Translations under genes and position numbers: made by a program | Part shown: positions 17,373-26,286 of the stretch, piece after piece | How positions within the stretch are numbered: position 1 is the stretch's first letter | How the letters are laid out: every line of letters begins with the position of its first letter | The notes under the pieces: generated by a model | Databases searched by the model: none | What the model saw: only the letters and a program-made list of their open reading frames with translations | What the model was told of the DNA's origin: nothing | Assembly: GCF_014695575.1 (NCBI RefSeq) | Contig: NZ_JACJOO010000095.1 | Location: 62,001-126,000, forward strand | From: Leptolyngbya sp. FACHB-8 | GTDB lineage: Bacteria > Cyanobacteriota > Cyanobacteriia > Elainellales > Elainellaceae | Reading direction: 5' to 3' | DNA: 64,000 bases

Positions 17373-18482
17373 TCAGGGTAGATGACGGCGCACCTGGCGC
17401 AAGTTCTCCAACCAGAGTAGCAACTCTCGTTCGCGGAGACGACGTTTTTGTACAACAGGCGCCAGGAGGGATTGCAATTCAGTGGCGGGTTGTCCGGTCT
17501 GCTGAGTCCAGGCTTCTAGCAGTTGATCCGGTTCAACTGGGTCAACACCCAGGCCGAGCGATCGCTGAATCTGCTCCTGCTCATGACGCCCCACCGTTTC
17601 CATCACAAACTCACTGCTCTTGGCTTTGTTGAGTACACTTCCCAACGCACCAATATAAGTGGCGTTGCTGTCCGTCTTAGCAGGTTCTACTCGGAGGGGA
17701 GGGCCAAGGCGGCGATCGCCCCAAACGGCCAATAACAGCAATACCAAGGCTTGAATCGCCACAAGCAGCACCGGCGTGCGCACCAAATAGGCGAAGGCAT
17801 TTCCCCGTTTCTCCTCGGCGAGAATGTCGGGGTCACGGTAACCATGCAGATATTCGTCTACCCAAACGGGATGGCCGGGCTCTGCTACCAGAGCTGCCAG
17901 GAATGGAATATTCCCCGCTTCATCCTGGTAGGCATTGGCAGCAAAGTAAGGGGTATTAATGTAGATGACTTGCCCTTTTCCAACCGCTTGTTCCCAGACC
18001 ACACTGCCCTCGTCATCCCCTAAGCGGCTTTTATCTGCACCTCCCGCTTCGGGATAGCGGCGACGGGTTTCAATCCGCACCTTACCCTGAGGGCTATCCA
18101 GTACCGAGGAAAAAGGGGCTGCTGTGACCGGAGTTTGAATTCCCACCAGCACAACCGTATGCCCAACCCTGGCCCATTCCTGCTCGATTGGGGAAGGAGA
18201 CCTGGGGACAGGGTTAATCTGCACAAAGGTGATGGATCGCGTTACAGGTGCCGTTGCATCCGTTGGGTCTTCGGTTGCCAGCCCTAACTCCTCGACCGGA
18301 CGTTGCCATCGACGGACTGGAATCCCTTGTTCTTCCAGGTAGGCATACCAGGCTCCGTATCCATTGGGGGCACGATTGTAGGTAGAACCCTGCTGCTGTA
18401 AGGCATTGCGGGGAGCTAATAAGGTCAGGCCGATGAGACTCGCCAGAACGATAGCGACAATCCAATTGCGCCGCTTTTTCAT
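17373..18482 (-). CDS. DUF4350 domain membrane protein
   Basis: A 369-residue membrane protein of unknown function. It has an N-terminal membrane anchor (WIVAIVLASLIGLTLLAP), an exported-looking domain (about 30-250) including the DUF4350-like part YGAWYAYLEEQGIPVRRW, and a second membrane segment (VLLVAIQALVLLLLAVWG) near residue 265. The C-terminal cytoplasmic tail contains WLENLRQVRRHLP. The start was set at ATG 18482 because it overlaps the DUF4129 stop as ATGA. In the operon it links the membrane protein DUF4129 with MoxR. Confidence 0.85.
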   Translation of the reverse strand: MKKRRNWIVAIVLASLIGLTLLAPRNALQQQGSTYNRAPNGYGAWYAYLEEQGIPVRRWQRPVEELGLATEDPTDATAPVTRSITFVQINPVPRSPSPIEQEWARVGHTVVLVGIQTPVTAAPFSSVLDSPQGKVRIETRRRYPEAGGADKSRLGDDEGSVVWEQAVGKGQVIYINTPYFAANAYQDEAGNIPFLAALVAEPGHPVWVDEYLHGYRDPDILAEEKRGNAFAYLVRTPVLLVAIQALVLLLLAVWGDRRLGPPLRVEPAKTDSNATYIGALGSVLNKAKSSEFVMETVGRHEQEQIQRSLGLGVDPVEPDQLLEAWTQQTGQPATELQSLLAPVVQKRRLRERELLLWLENLRQVRRHLP

Positions 18483-19102
18483 GCACTGATCTCCTGAAAT
18501 GCCCGCTGGCAGCGCTGGTAGGTTTCGGCAGTGATGGGGCGATCGCCAAAACACAACAGCTCATGCACCCGCACCAGTTCCTCATAGGGCTGGGGCTGGG
18601 GTAGCTCCGATAAGAGCGATAGGTATTCGCCATCGGTACGGCTGGATTGCTGGCGGATCAGGTCGGCATCGCTGAGTTTTTGCAGAGCGGCCATGTAGAG
18701 GGTACGGCAGGCTTCCCGATAGTTGCCCTGCTGTTGGGCGGCGTGCGATCGCCGCAACCACTCCTCGACAGGCGTTCCGACCTCCGGTGCTGTAGCTCCT
18801 ACAACGACATAATCCGTACGGGCTAATCGCAATTCATTAATATAGGGAGCCAATAAGCGATAGAGCTGCCAACCTGCCCAGGTCGCCAACGTTACCGTGA
18901 AGGTCCAGAAGATGGTTCGTAGAAGCCATTCTGGGATTGCCCAGTTGGGAATATAGTCATTCGGGTTGCGATCGCCCCCAAACAAGATCAAATTCAGCCA
19001 TTCACTCACCCGTCGCGTTTCTCGTTGGATCACCCACCCGGGGTTGATGCGTTGAAATTCGGTCGCCAGGGAGATCGGAAGCATTGCGATTGGGGAGAAC
19101 AT
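18479..19102 (-). CDS. DUF4129 domain membrane protein
   Basis: First gene of the MoxR operon; its function is unknown. One membrane segment is visible (FWTFTVTLATWAGWQLYRLL). The C-terminal DUF4129 part contains AAQQQGNYREACRTLYMAAL, LSDADLI and EYLSLL, with a helical end (CFGDRPITAETYQRCQRAF). It overlaps the next gene by four bases. The upstream gap of 188 bases to the divergent glycosyltransferase gene must contain both promoters. Confidence 0.82.
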   Translation of the reverse strand: MFSPIAMLPISLATEFQRINPGWVIQRETRRVSEWLNLILFGGDRNPNDYIPNWAIPEWLLRTIFWTFTVTLATWAGWQLYRLLAPYINELRLARTDYVVVGATAPEVGTPVEEWLRRSHAAQQQGNYREACRTLYMAALQKLSDADLIRQQSSRTDGEYLSLLSELPQPQPYEELVRVHELLCFGDRPITAETYQRCQRAFQEISA

Positions 19103-19290
19103 GGGCGATCGGACAGATCAAAGGGAGGTGCGTTCTGACAGAGCACTGTGCCCATCAAAGCATAACTATTTGGGTATATCCAAGCGCAGTGCACATAACA
19201 GAATACGGAACTTCGCACTTCACGGTAGAGTGTTACACAGTATTCCCCGGCTAGCCACTGGCTGGGCTCGATCAACCCTGCCCTTTCCCT

Positions 19291-20244
19291 ATGACAAAGC
19301 TCATCATCCAAATTCCCTGTTACAACGAGGAACAAACTCTGGGAATTACCCTATCAGCACTGCCCCGCCATGTACCGGGTGTGGATAAGGTGGAATGGCT
19401 TGTCATTGATGATGGAAGCCGCGATCGCACCGTCGAAGTGGCCAAGACTTATGGTGTCGACCATATTGTTCGTTTCTCAACGAACCAGGGGTTAGCACGA
19501 GGCTTCATGGCAGGGCTCGAAGCTTGTCTCAAGGCTGGGGCCGATATCATCGTCAACACGGATGCCGATAACCAGTATTGTGCCGATGATATTCCCACCC
19601 TCATTCAACCCATTCTGCGTAAGCAGGCAGACATTGTCATCGGGGAACGTCCCATCTGGGATACTCAGCACTTTTCCTTTATTAAAAAGCTGCTCCAAAA
19701 CCTCGGTAGCTGGATGGTTCAACTTGCCAGCAACACAAAAATTCCCGATGCTCCCAGCGGCTTCCGCGCTCTTAGTCGGGAAGCTGCCATTCAGGTAAAC
19801 GTTTTCAACAATTACACCTATACCCTGGAAACCATCATCCAGGCTGGACGGCGAGGGATGGCTGTGGTTTCCGTGCCCATTCGAACCAATAGTCAGTTAC
19901 GGAAATCCCGTCTCGTTCGCAGCATCCCCTCCTACGTCTTCCGCTCCGCCGTCACAATTCTGCGGATCTTTATGCTCTACAAGCCCCTCCGGTTCTTTAC
20001 CTGGTTGGGCACCGTACCCCTCTTTCTAGGGGGTGCTCTGGGGTTACGCTGGTTGCTCTTATTCTTTTTAGTAGACCCAACCCGTTCCCGTGCACCTAGC
20101 TTGATTCTGGCTGCCGTTCTGATTCTGATAGGCTTTCAGCTCTGGATGTTTGGCCTGATCGCAGACTTGCTCTCAGCCAACCGCCGACTGCTTGAAGAGA
20201 CTCAGCTACGGCTCCGTCGTCGCGACCTCGATCAGCACGAGTAA
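19291..20244 (+). CDS. Family 2 glycosyltransferase (membrane-associated)
   Basis: Likely transfers a sugar to a lipid carrier or membrane acceptor, similar to DPM1/GtrB-type enzymes. The 317-residue product begins with the GT2 start LIIQIPCYNEEQTL, followed by WLVIDDGSRDRT and IVNTDADNQY, the nucleotide-sugar-binding acidic motif. The catalytic domain ends around 230. Two C-terminal membrane segments follow (LFLGGALGLRWLLLFFLV and LILAAVLILIGFQLWMFGLI). The next gene, of unknown function, starts 89 bases downstream on the same strand and probably works in the same glycan pathway. Confidence 0.88.
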   Translation: MTKLIIQIPCYNEEQTLGITLSALPRHVPGVDKVEWLVIDDGSRDRTVEVAKTYGVDHIVRFSTNQGLARGFMAGLEACLKAGADIIVNTDADNQYCADDIPTLIQPILRKQADIVIGERPIWDTQHFSFIKKLLQNLGSWMVQLASNTKIPDAPSGFRALSREAAIQVNVFNNYTYTLETIIQAGRRGMAVVSVPIRTNSQLRKSRLVRSIPSYVFRSAVTILRIFMLYKPLRFFTWLGTVPLFLGGALGLRWLLLFFLVDPTRSRAPSLILAAVLILIGFQLWMFGLIADLLSANRRLLEETQLRLRRRDLDQHE

Positions 20245-20333
20245 GCCCCCTTGCGTGGGTTGAGCTTCCCGAAACGGGTTTTCGATGATGCTTTAAGATA
20301 AAGTCTGAATTTTTGGTAACGATAATAAACGCC

Positions 20334-21926
20334 ATGTTGCGAGACCTTTTTGCCCGCGAAGCCCTGGCTCAGATCCCGATTATTTTGACCTTGTGCGATC
20401 GCAACCCCCACAGCCCCACTTACGGCTGTTTTGATCGCAACTTCTGGCATTACAAAATCATCGACTTCCCCAGTGGCATGGCGCAGGAGTTCGTCCTTCC
20501 CCTGACCCTGGCTTATCAGACCGATTTACCCAGCAACCCCTTCTACCAACAAGATGTTATTCGCGACTGGGTAGAAGCTGGAATCCTCTTTGCTGCTCGC
20601 AGTGCTCATTCTGATGGTTCCTGCGACGACTACTTCCCCTTCGAACGGGCCGGTGGAGCTGCTGCTTTCTCGTTGCTGGCCTGTCTAGAGAGTTATCGCC
20701 GCTTGGGCCTGCAAGACGATCGCATGCTCCGCTTCTTTACGCGCCGTGCCGACTGGCTTGCCCACCACCAGGAAAGCGGCCAACTGACCAATCACCAGGC
20801 ATTAATCGTACTGTGTCTGGAAATCCTATCGCCCATGCTCAACACCAACCAATGGGATCGTGCCAAGGCCCAGCGGTTAGAGCAGGTACTCTCCTGGCAA
20901 AATCCTGAAGGTTGGTTTCAGGAATACGAAGGTTGCGACCCCGGCTACCATACACTGACAATTTCTTGTCTGGCGTGGATTTACGAACTAAATCCAGACC
21001 CCCGCATCAAAGAAGCCTTAATCAAAGCTGTCAACCTGGCAGCCCAGTTTGTCCATCCCGATGGCTCCTTTGGCGGCGAATACACCAGCCGCAACACTTA
21101 CAACTTCTTCCCCGACGGCTTTGAGCGCGTTGGTAAGTGGATGCCCGAAGCCCTTTCCATCAACGATCGCTTCCTCCAAGGCTTAGCTACAGGTAAAGCT
21201 CCCTGCTACGCCGACGACCACATCATCGGCCACCACACCTGGAACTATCTGCTAGCCTGGCAAGACTTTATCGAACAACGCCCCCCCGTCTGGCCTCATC
21301 CGGATGGTCGGGTCTGGCTAGAAAATGCGCAAATTCTCATCGATCGTCGTGAAGGAACTGAACTATATCTGGCCCTCAATAAAGGCGGTGTGTTCAAACT
21401 CTTCCGCAACAACCAGCTTGTTGTCTCTGACACCCAATTCTCCCTTCAGGCCCGTCAGGGGAAGAAGCTAAAAAATGCTGTCGGCCACCTCGTTGGCGGC
21501 TATATTGTCGAGGTCGAACCGAACACAATTACGATTCGTGGCAACCTCGGCTGGGCCAAACAAAAACAAATGACCCCTCTCAACCTGATGATTCTGCGAA
21601 TCGTCATGCTGACAGTCGGTCGCTTCTTCCCCAACCTGATCCGATCGCTTCTCCAAAAAATCCTCATCGTCGGCAAAAAGCCCGCTCCCTTCCGCTTCGT
21701 TCGCCGCCTCCACTGGTTCAACGGCCACTGGAATGTCTCCGACGAACTCAAAGCCGAATCTTGGGACAACGTCCTTACTGCTGGTATCGGAGCCGACCAG
21801 ACCTCCATCTACGTCGTCATGAGTCGAACCTTCCAATCTGGCCAACTCCAACCCTGGCTCGATCTCACCGATGAAGTCCGCCAACTCTCCCCCAATCAAT
21901 CTCTCAAACTAGAACGCCAGCTCTAA
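20334..21926 (+). CDS. Large protein, predicted alpha/alpha-toroid (heparinase- or cyclase-like)
   Basis: A 530-residue cytoplasmic protein that I do not recognise to a named family. The central part has spaced helical repeats with motifs such as AHSDGSCDDYFPFERAGGA, LSWQNPEGWFQEYEG, GYHTLTISCLAWIYE and HPDGSFGGEYTSRNTYNF, similar to the alpha/alpha-barrel region of heparinase II/III-like and terpene-cyclase-like proteins. The C-terminal part is beta-rich. I set the start at ATG 20334; the frame is also open seven codons upstream. Pairing with a GT2 glycosyltransferase suggests a role in polysaccharide modification. That is inference. Confidence 0.8.
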   Translation: MLRDLFAREALAQIPIILTLCDRNPHSPTYGCFDRNFWHYKIIDFPSGMAQEFVLPLTLAYQTDLPSNPFYQQDVIRDWVEAGILFAARSAHSDGSCDDYFPFERAGGAAAFSLLACLESYRRLGLQDDRMLRFFTRRADWLAHHQESGQLTNHQALIVLCLEILSPMLNTNQWDRAKAQRLEQVLSWQNPEGWFQEYEGCDPGYHTLTISCLAWIYELNPDPRIKEALIKAVNLAAQFVHPDGSFGGEYTSRNTYNFFPDGFERVGKWMPEALSINDRFLQGLATGKAPCYADDHIIGHHTWNYLLAWQDFIEQRPPVWPHPDGRVWLENAQILIDRREGTELYLALNKGGVFKLFRNNQLVVSDTQFSLQARQGKKLKNAVGHLVGGYIVEVEPNTITIRGNLGWAKQKQMTPLNLMILRIVMLTVGRFFPNLIRSLLQKILIVGKKPAPFRFVRRLHWFNGHWNVSDELKAESWDNVLTAGIGADQTSIYVVMSRTFQSGQLQPWLDLTDEVRQLSPNQSLKLERQL

Positions 21927-21955
21927 CAAAAAAGACAGAGCTCTATCAACATGCT

Positions 21956-22026
21956 CGCCATTCTTCTCAAGTCCTTGATTTTGTGCGCGACGCTCACGCA
22001 AAATCAAGGGCTTGAGAAGAATGGCG
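21956..22026. repeat. 28-bp-arm inverted repeat
   Basis: Arms 21956-21983 and 21999-22026 pair with a single G-T wobble and a 15-base spacer. It lies 30 bases after the upstream stop codon and may terminate that transcript. Confidence 0.8.
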
Positions 22027-22270
22027 AAGGTACTGTCTATCCTAAAGATTTGTTTTCTTTGGCGCGTAAATCTAATTCAAACCCTCCGATGCGAAGCGCC
22101 ACACTCATCATTCACCGATTGCCCTTTGCTTGAGGGGGTTTAAGGACGGTGCTCCGTCCTCCAGGCTAGGGATTTGAGGCGCGATGCGTCCCCAAGCCAG
22201 GTTTTGAATACCTACCATACCCACAGCTCATTCCAAAAAGCTATTGCAAAGAGCTCCTATCAACGTAAAA

Positions 22271-22348
22271 AACTGAGTTCGGATTAGGGCATTTTCGAGT
22301 ACCACACGTTGCGCGGCACTCGAAAACGCCCTAATCCGAACTGAGGTT
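22271..22348 (+). repeat. Repeat family A, shortened copy (A5, 78 bp)
   Basis: It has the family A ends (AACTGAGTTCGG and CCGAACTGAGGTT) and the first inner hairpin (TTTTCGAGT and GCACTCGAAAA) but no second hairpin; the whole becomes one long stem. Flanking runs TAAAA (22266-22270) and AAAA after 22348 could be a target duplication, though such A-rich repeats are weak evidence. It suggests loss of the second arm from a full element. Confidence 0.8.
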
Positions 22349-22437
22349 AAAAAACAATTTAGTTCAAAGCCTAGAAAAACATCGAACCATCTATTTTTTC
22401 CAAAATCTACTCTGATGAAGTTTCTCTAAACCTGAAA

Positions 22438-22477
22438 AGGGAACTTATACAGTGCGCAGTTACCTGATAAGTTCCCT
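22438..22477. repeat. 11-bp inverted repeat
   Basis: AGGGAACTTAT (22438-22448) faces ATAAGTTCCCT (22467-22477) exactly, with an 18-base spacer. Confidence 0.6.
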
Positions 22478-22822
22478 GCTGTCGCTTTGCAAAGGGATTT
22501 GATAGAAAATCCCTCCACAAACGAAGTCCACAACTTCGGATTTACCATCCTGATTCCCATTCCATAACCGTGTCATAGCTTTCATAAAAGCTTCACAAAA
22601 GCCTCCTATCTCTTTAAGAGGGATTTCGGGAATTCTCCGGTAACCCCCTGTATATCAATGAAGATTCGGGGCTCTTGCATCTCATCTCGTAAACAGGTCA
22701 AAAAACGTGGAACTTCAAGATTCTCCTACAGTCTTGATGACTTAGCCCTGATTTGCGGGAACACTAACCGTAGCGAACTCGAACGCCCCCTTGCCAACTC
22801 TGGAGCCACTGAGACGATCACT

Positions 22823-24085
22823 ATGCCAGCAAAAACATTCTTTGCCGATGCTGAATATGAGGATTCGATGAATACACTTGATTCATCGAATAACGGTCCC
22901 GACCTGTTGCCCTCAGATTTAGAGAGTCAGATTGACAACGACCTGGCAACCCTAGACGTTGAGTATGGCAAATCTGACCCCCGAGGCCAGGCAGCAGGGC
23001 GACGCACCACCGACCTGGTACGCCTCTACCTACAAGAAATTGGCCGCGTACGGTTGCTCGGGCGTGACGAGGAAGTTTCAGAAGCACAGCGAGTGCAGCG
23101 CCACATGGCTGCTCTTGAGCAGTGCCGCAAAGCTGCCGAAGAAGGGGATGCCGTCCTACAACGCTATTTGACTCTGATAGAAGCGCACGATCGCCTGACC
23201 TCTATCCTGGGTCACCGCCCTTCTCTGGAACGCTGGGCCGCGGAAGCCAATATTGTTGTGACTGACCTCAAACCCACCCTGTCGGAAGGCAAGCGACAGT
23301 GGGCTGAGTTGATTGGCAAAACCCTGGAAGAACTGGAAACTATGCAGGCCGAAGGCATCGCTGCCAAGGATCATATGATCCGAGCCAATTTGCGTCTGGT
23401 AGTATCCGTGGCGAAGAAATACCAGAATCGGGGTCTGGAGCTATTGGATTTGATCCAGGAAGGTACCTTAGGCCTGGAGCGGGCCGTCGAGAAGTTTGAC
23501 CCCACCAAGGGGTACCGCTTCAGCACCTACGCTTACTGGTGGATTCGCCAGGGGATTACACGGGCGATCGCCACCCAAAGCCGCACCATTCGCCTCCCGG
23601 TGCACATCACCGAGAAGCTCAACAAAATCAAAAAGGCCCAGCGCAAGATCGCTCAGGAAAAAGGCCGTACCGCCACGGTGGAAGACATCGCCAAAGAACT
23701 GGACATGACCCCACCCCAGGTACGCGAAGTGCTGCTGCGCGTTCCCCGTTCCGTTTCTCTAGAAACCAAAGTGGGCAAAGAGCGTGACACCGAGCTGGGT
23801 GACCTGCTCCCCGAAGAAGGCATTTCCCCTGAAGAGTTGCTGATGCGCGAGTCGTTGCAGAAAGACCTGCAACAACTCCTCACCGACCTCACTAGTCGTG
23901 AGCGTGACGTTATCCAAATGCGGTTTGGTCTGGGTGATGGTCAGCCTTACTCCCTGGCTGAAATCGGTCGCGCCCTCGACCTCTCACGGGAACGGGTACG
24001 CCAGATTGAAGCGAAAGCTCTGCAAAAGCTGCGTCAACCCAAGCGACGCAACCGTGTACGCGACTATCTAGAATCCCTCACTTAA
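22823..24085 (+). CDS. sigC: Group 2 RNA polymerase sigma factor SigC
   Basis: A non-essential sigma-70 factor that redirects RNA polymerase in response to carbon, nitrogen or stress conditions. The 420-residue product starts [12 protein letters not shown], close to what I recall of SigC in Nostoc, and has region 1.2 ([17 protein letters not shown]), region 2 ([52 protein letters not shown]), region 3 ([20 protein letters not shown]) and region 4 ([32 protein letters not shown]). The 1.2-2 spacer of about 110 residues with [10 protein letters not shown] also fits SigC rather than SigA. ATG 22823 was chosen on this homology. A terminator and repeat A2 follow. Confidence 0.92.
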   Translation: MPAKTFFADAEYEDSMNTLDSSNNGPDLLPSDLESQIDNDLATLDVEYGKSDPRGQAAGRRTTDLVRLYLQEIGRVRLLGRDEEVSEAQRVQRHMAALEQCRKAAEEGDAVLQRYLTLIEAHDRLTSILGHRPSLERWAAEANIVVTDLKPTLSEGKRQWAELIGKTLEELETMQAEGIAAKDHMIRANLRLVVSVAKKYQNRGLELLDLIQEGTLGLERAVEKFDPTKGYRFSTYAYWWIRQGITRAIATQSRTIRLPVHITEKLNKIKKAQRKIAQEKGRTATVEDIAKELDMTPPQVREVLLRVPRSVSLETKVGKERDTELGDLLPEEGISPEELLMRESLQKDLQQLLTDLTSRERDVIQMRFGLGDGQPYSLAEIGRALDLSRERVRQIEAKALQKLRQPKRRNRVRDYLESLT

Positions 24086-24182
24086 TAGGTTAGTTCGTCT
24101 TGATTGAAAAACAAGACGCGACGGTTTAACTTATGAGGCTTTCCTCTGAGCCGTATAAAACCGTTTGGATAGAACAGAACTA

Positions 24183-24208
24183 GGGGTCCCTTTGGGAACC
24201 CCTTTTTT
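24183..24208 (+). terminator. Intrinsic terminator of sigC
   Basis: GGGGTCCC, loop TTT, GGGAACCCC (one bulged base) is directly followed by six thymines. It is about 97 bases after the sigC stop and five bases before repeat A2. Confidence 0.85.
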
Positions 24209-24212
24209 ATTC

Positions 24213-24336
24213 AACCTGAGTTCGGGTTAAGTGTGTTTTCGAGTGCCGCGCAACGCGCGGCACTCGAAAACGCTCATTTTGGCGTGCGCTTTGCGCACGC
24301 CAAAATGAGCACTTCAGCTTATCCCGAACTGAGGTT
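24213..24336 (+). repeat. Repeat family A, copy 2 (124 bp, Y-shaped)
   Basis: Terminal inverted repeats AACCTGAGTTCGGGTTAAG and CTTATCCCGAACTGAGGTT enclose two hairpins (loops AAC and TTT). The direct repeat ATTC flanks it (24209-24212 and 24337-24340). It lies between the sigC terminator and the stop of the TonB-like gene, which is 16 bases past its right end. Confidence 0.93.
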
Positions 24337-24352
24337 ATTCAGTAGCGACATA

Positions 24353-25444
24353 CTAAGGCACAGCCTGGATGCTCAGGGTAACGAGTAGATTGCTCTGCTG
24401 GGGAATGCCACTTGTTGTAGCAGGGGTAAATGTCCAATTACGAAGCACTAGACAGCGAGCCAAGTCTGTGTAAACAGGATTAGGGGACGCGCCTTCTTCA
24501 AAAGCATCGATCACACGTCCATCCGTATCGATTACCAGTCGTAGCGAGATCTGTTCTCCAAAGGAGACTTGGCTCTCCGGTGTTATCACACAGGAGTTTG
24601 GGTCTGTGGGGTCAGACGTGAAGTCGAGGGATGTTTGGACAGGTTGAGCCGGGACTTCAGGAATATCAGCCGTTGCATCCAAAGGTAATGCACTCCCAGG
24701 CGTGAGGCTTGCTAACCCGCGGCTAGGCGATACCTGTTGTGGCGTTCCAACATCTGGTAAACCATCCGAAGTACCCTCTGCTCCACCGGACGTAACGCTG
24801 TCATTTTCTCCAGGTAACCCAGCTCCCTCAGCGGAATCAGATGGATTAGGCACTGGCCCAGGCGAAGGAAGTGGGTTACCTGATACGACCGGAGGTCCGG
24901 TTTCTGGAGGACTGGATGGTAAATCCTGGTTCGGCTGAGGCTGCTCTGTAGCAGGGTCTTGAGTGGGTAAGGGCTCCTGAGGAAGGGGAGACGGATCTGG
25001 CACGTCAGAAAAATCGGCCGGGGGTTGGGGAGAAGCAGGTGTAGTATCCGTAAAAACTGGATTCGGTTGAGGTGTGAGGGGTTGTGGAACTGGTTGAGGA
25101 GCAACAGTGGGTGAAGGTTGAGGGGCTGCGGCCGGAGCAGTAGCGGCAGGTGCTCCAGCAGCAGATGCACCCGCAAGTGCTGGGTCTGCTGGGGTGGTAG
25201 CATCATTCAACGCAACCCCTCCCAACTGAGAAGCGTCAACCAGTTCAATGGGTGTTGGCTCCGTGCCTGTGCCTGTAGATTGAGGGGAGAGCGATCGCCA
25301 CCATACTGGCGCTAACCATAACGCTGCCAAGTGCAACCCCATAGAACCGGCAAATAATCCTAACCAAAATCGCTTCGGTTGCTGGTAACGAAAGCGTTCG
25401 GATGAAAGCCGGGGGGATATATCCATGTTAAGGAGGGGGGGCAT
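24353..25444 (-). CDS. TonB-like energy transducer / C-terminal TonB-fold protein
   Basis: A 363-residue protein with one N-terminal membrane anchor (FWLGLFAGSMGLHLAALWLA), a very long Pro/Ser/Gly-rich periplasmic linker (about 60-275) and a C-terminal domain with VSFGEQISLRLVIDTDGRVI and CLVLRNWTFTPA, resembling the TonB C-terminal fold. It could transmit energy to outer-membrane receptors, but no ExbB, ExbD or receptor gene is near, and a generic periplasm-spanning role is possible. ATG 25444 was chosen because GGAGG lies 10 bases upstream; MDIS at 25426 is the alternative. It is divergent from the Rubisco operon. Confidence 0.75.
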   Translation of the reverse strand: MPPLLNMDISPRLSSERFRYQQPKRFWLGLFAGSMGLHLAALWLAPVWWRSLSPQSTGTGTEPTPIELVDASQLGGVALNDATTPADPALAGASAAGAPAATAPAAAPQPSPTVAPQPVPQPLTPQPNPVFTDTTPASPQPPADFSDVPDPSPLPQEPLPTQDPATEQPQPNQDLPSSPPETGPPVVSGNPLPSPGPVPNPSDSAEGAGLPGENDSVTSGGAEGTSDGLPDVGTPQQVSPSRGLASLTPGSALPLDATADIPEVPAQPVQTSLDFTSDPTDPNSCVITPESQVSFGEQISLRLVIDTDGRVIDAFEEGASPNPVYTDLARCLVLRNWTFTPATTSGIPQQSNLLVTLSIQAVP

Positions 25445-25647
25445 AGTCTCAAACACCTCCTGCGCCGAGGACGACACTGGCAGTGTTGACGAATTGCACA
25501 ACAATATTTTCAGGCAAATTAATAATGCGGGACAGCCAGACCTGAAACGATGAAGTGTGACGTTCGTTTGTACCCTCCCTAGAGGAATTACGTCGTCCGT
25601 CCATCACGGCAACCCCGACAGAAACATAACAAAAACGTTACAAACAA

Positions 25648-25665
25648 TGATAGTAAATACTATCA
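25648..25665. promoter_or_regulatory. 18-bp perfect palindrome, candidate operator
   Basis: TGATAGTAAATACTATCA is a perfect palindrome 204 bases upstream of the TonB-like start and 20 bases before a TATAAT hexamer at 25686. Its size and symmetry suit a dimeric regulator, and the position suits control of either divergent gene. The regulator is unknown. Confidence 0.5.
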
Positions 25666-25953
25666 ATTTCTCCGTGGCCTGGTTTTATAATAGCGACCTC
25701 TGAAAGGCAATGATTCTAACTAGAGTATTTTCACAAGCTCTGCTCAAGAAATTGATAGATAGTTCTATCTCCTGCAGGGCTTTGAAAGTGTTTCACTGCT
25801 GCTGCACAAAGTGTTTCCAAAATCAATCCTTTTTACTGAAAATAGCGCACGTTTATGCCGTCAATGACGTTCTCAAAACTCTAGAGTTCCGATTCACAAA
25901 GCTTTTACAAGCTTTGAAAAAGACGTGCTATTTTGTGATATAGACGGGTCTGG

Positions 25954-25959
25954 TATAAT
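25954..25959 (+). promoter_or_regulatory. Candidate -10 hexamer of the rbc operon
   Basis: TATAAT, with no well-spaced -35 (TTGTGA is 15 bases upstream, ATTTTG 18). It is 327 bases upstream of rbcL. A similar hexamer at 25686 is the alternative. Confidence 0.4.
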
Positions 25960-26286
25960 CTCAGAACTTAATTTTTTAGTCATATTTTTTGCCTTACCAC
26001 AGGTGTGTCTCATTCACATACCTTAAGAAAGATAAATCCTTATTATAGAGAGTCAAAGAAGATTCAACGTTGGGTGAATTCATTCCCTGATATAGTTTGT
26101 GTTGAGCTCAGATCAGGGCAAAACGAACAGGTTCTACAGCTCGTTGCCGTCTGGGGAGAGCCTGATAAAAAAGACTTGGCTGATTTTTATCAGTTTTAGT
26201 TCGCCGTTAAGGCAGCCGATGTACATTGCAGCGCAGTGTACAGTGGTTTAGGCACGTTTATTGCAAGTTCACAGGAAGGGAAACTG

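Larger units (their letters stand above)
21927..22822. other. Gap upstream of sigC with hairpins
   Basis: A 28-bp inverted repeat (21956-22026), a short GC-rich hairpin at 22143-22161, the single-hairpin member of family A (22271-22348) and an 11-bp inverted repeat (22438-22477) are visible. The frame upstream of the chosen sigC start is open from 22658 but does not look like sigma factor sequence. The sigC promoter should lie between about 22480 and 22820. Confidence 0.6.
25445..26286. promoter_or_regulatory. Rubisco operon upstream region and leader
   Basis: The 842-bp divergent gap before rbcL has no convincing gene. A perfect 18-bp palindrome lies at 25648-25665. Two TATAAT hexamers are seen at 25686-25691 and 25954-25959. 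A frame at 26005-26199 is discussed among the rejected items. Cyanobacterial rbc leaders are often long, so a distant promoter would not be odd. Confidence 0.55.

Noticed and set aside
22658-22822. N-terminal extension of SigC
   Set aside because: The 55 extra codons do not resemble sigma factors, and [12 protein letters not shown] at 22823 matches the SigC start as I recall it.
25710-25943. 77-codon frame upstream of rbcL
   Set aside because: Cys- and Phe-rich translation with no domain and no ribosome-binding site; lies in the regulatory region.
26005-26199. 64-codon plus-strand frame in the rbcL leader
   Set aside because: It starts at GTG with no Shine-Dalgarno, is AT-rich unlike neighbouring genes, and I know no such gene before rbcL. 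The translation looks somewhat protein-like, so a conservation test would settle it.
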